Assembly (NCBI RefSeq): GCF_020329485.1
Contig: NZ_JAGKJI010000040.1
Span: forward strand, 1-60,666
DNA: 60,666 nt
Direction of reading: 5' to 3'
From: Bradyrhizobium cenepequi
Lineage (GTDB): Bacteria > Pseudomonadota > Alphaproteobacteria > Rhizobiales > Xanthobacteraceae
This document shows, piece after piece, positions 60,491 through 60,666 of this stretch. The notes under the pieces were generated by a model. The model saw only the letters and a list, made by a program, of their open reading frames with translations, was not told where the DNA came from and ran no database searches. Position 1 is the stretch's first letter, and each line of letters starts with the position of its first letter. Both the position numbers and the translations under genes were made by a program.

Positions 60491-60666
60491 ATGCAGCAGG
60501 AACCGGATTTGTCCCTCGGTAAGTTTGGAGACGTTCGCCTCGATAAAAGGGGGCGGCGCTTCTCCGGGCTATGCTTTGCACGCGCAGCGTCTGTTTGCGC
60601 CAGATGGCGCAGGGCGACTGGGCTGCGAACATGGCGTTCTGGCGGTTTGTGAACAATCCACAGGTC
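60491..60666 (+). pseudogene. IS4-like transposase 5' end, frameshifted and cut by the window
   Basis: ATG at 60491 opens MQQEPDLSLGKFGDVRLDKR, and from about 60550 a second frame reads GAALLRAMLCTRSVCLRQMA then QGDWAANMAFWRFVNNPQV. Together they resemble the N-terminus of IS4/Tn5-type transposases (GDxRLxxR, then AxxAFWRFxNNP). Joining them needs one extra G in the run of five G (60549–60553), so the copy is frameshifted or the run is misread. The rest lies beyond the right edge. Its left end may be near GGGCATCTACACATCTTTGG (60375). Confidence 0.65.

Overview
The window reads as a chromosomal segment of a high-GC alphaproteobacterium of the Bradyrhizobium / Nitrobacteraceae type. This rests on gene content and order (rsmB–heparinase–purH, gpsA–tsaD next to hemD–mitofilin–hemY, glnK–amtB, FtsK with a DapC-type aminotransferase), on protein family types, and on dense intergenic palindromic repeats. 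It is an inference from recognisable families; no database search was run.

Layout. 1–560: a dispersed non-coding element and a palindromic repeat. 566–5163: a GGDEF diguanylate cyclase, the PLP-homeostasis protein YggS, a YkuD-type L,D-transpeptidase, an OmpR-type response regulator and a stand-alone cyclic-nucleotide-binding protein. 5423–11003 (minus): aminotransferase, ftsK, lolA and xth in one transcriptional direction, with a CtrA-like site ahead of the first gene. 11180–11823: a VapBC-type toxin–antitoxin pair. 11974–15809 (minus): two tandem glnK–amtB modules; the second amtB is frameshifted. 16061–18170: a GYF-domain membrane protein and an intact ISAs1-family insertion sequence sitting inside a genomic repeat. 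18327–23901: tesB, a UbiH-family hydroxylase, a Trm112-like protein, a TetR/membrane-protein divergent pair, a Lon-N-domain protein and a thioredoxin–TPR protein. 24226: tRNA-Gly(GCC). 24728–26782: a PQQ-type sugar dehydrogenase with a dihaem cytochrome c. 26815–35802: panE, a deletion scar of a MATE transporter, DUF2239, a GST, an SDR, two MFS transporters and gamma-glutamyltranspeptidase. 35812–40784 (minus): rsmB, heparinase-like and purH. 40971–46633: DUF1674, a thermonuclease-like protein, an L,D-transpeptidase, a Kazal-domain protein, acs and topoisomerase IB. 46797–53478: EVE protein, gpsA and tsaD (minus), divergent from hemD, a mitofilin-like gene and hemY; hemC is not where it would be expected. 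53647: tRNA-Thr(CGT). 53872–60253: polysaccharide deacetylase, a Cys-rich small protein, an MFS exporter, a cytochrome P450 and a DUF5939-type nucleotide cyclase. The right edge runs into a damaged IS4-like transposase gene.

Most of the window is housekeeping (nitrogen uptake, purine, haem, acetate activation, tRNA/rRNA modification, cell division) with accessory insertions. No phage-like block, CRISPR array or large secondary-metabolite cluster was seen. The most informative signals are the missing hemC with a possible remnant, the CtrA-like site ahead of the aminotransferase–ftsK unit, two strong palindromic operators at divergent promoters (TetR/membrane protein; DUF2239/GST), two pseudogenes (amtB copy 2, MATE), and at least four families of palindromic repeats, one of them interrupted by a recent insertion sequence.
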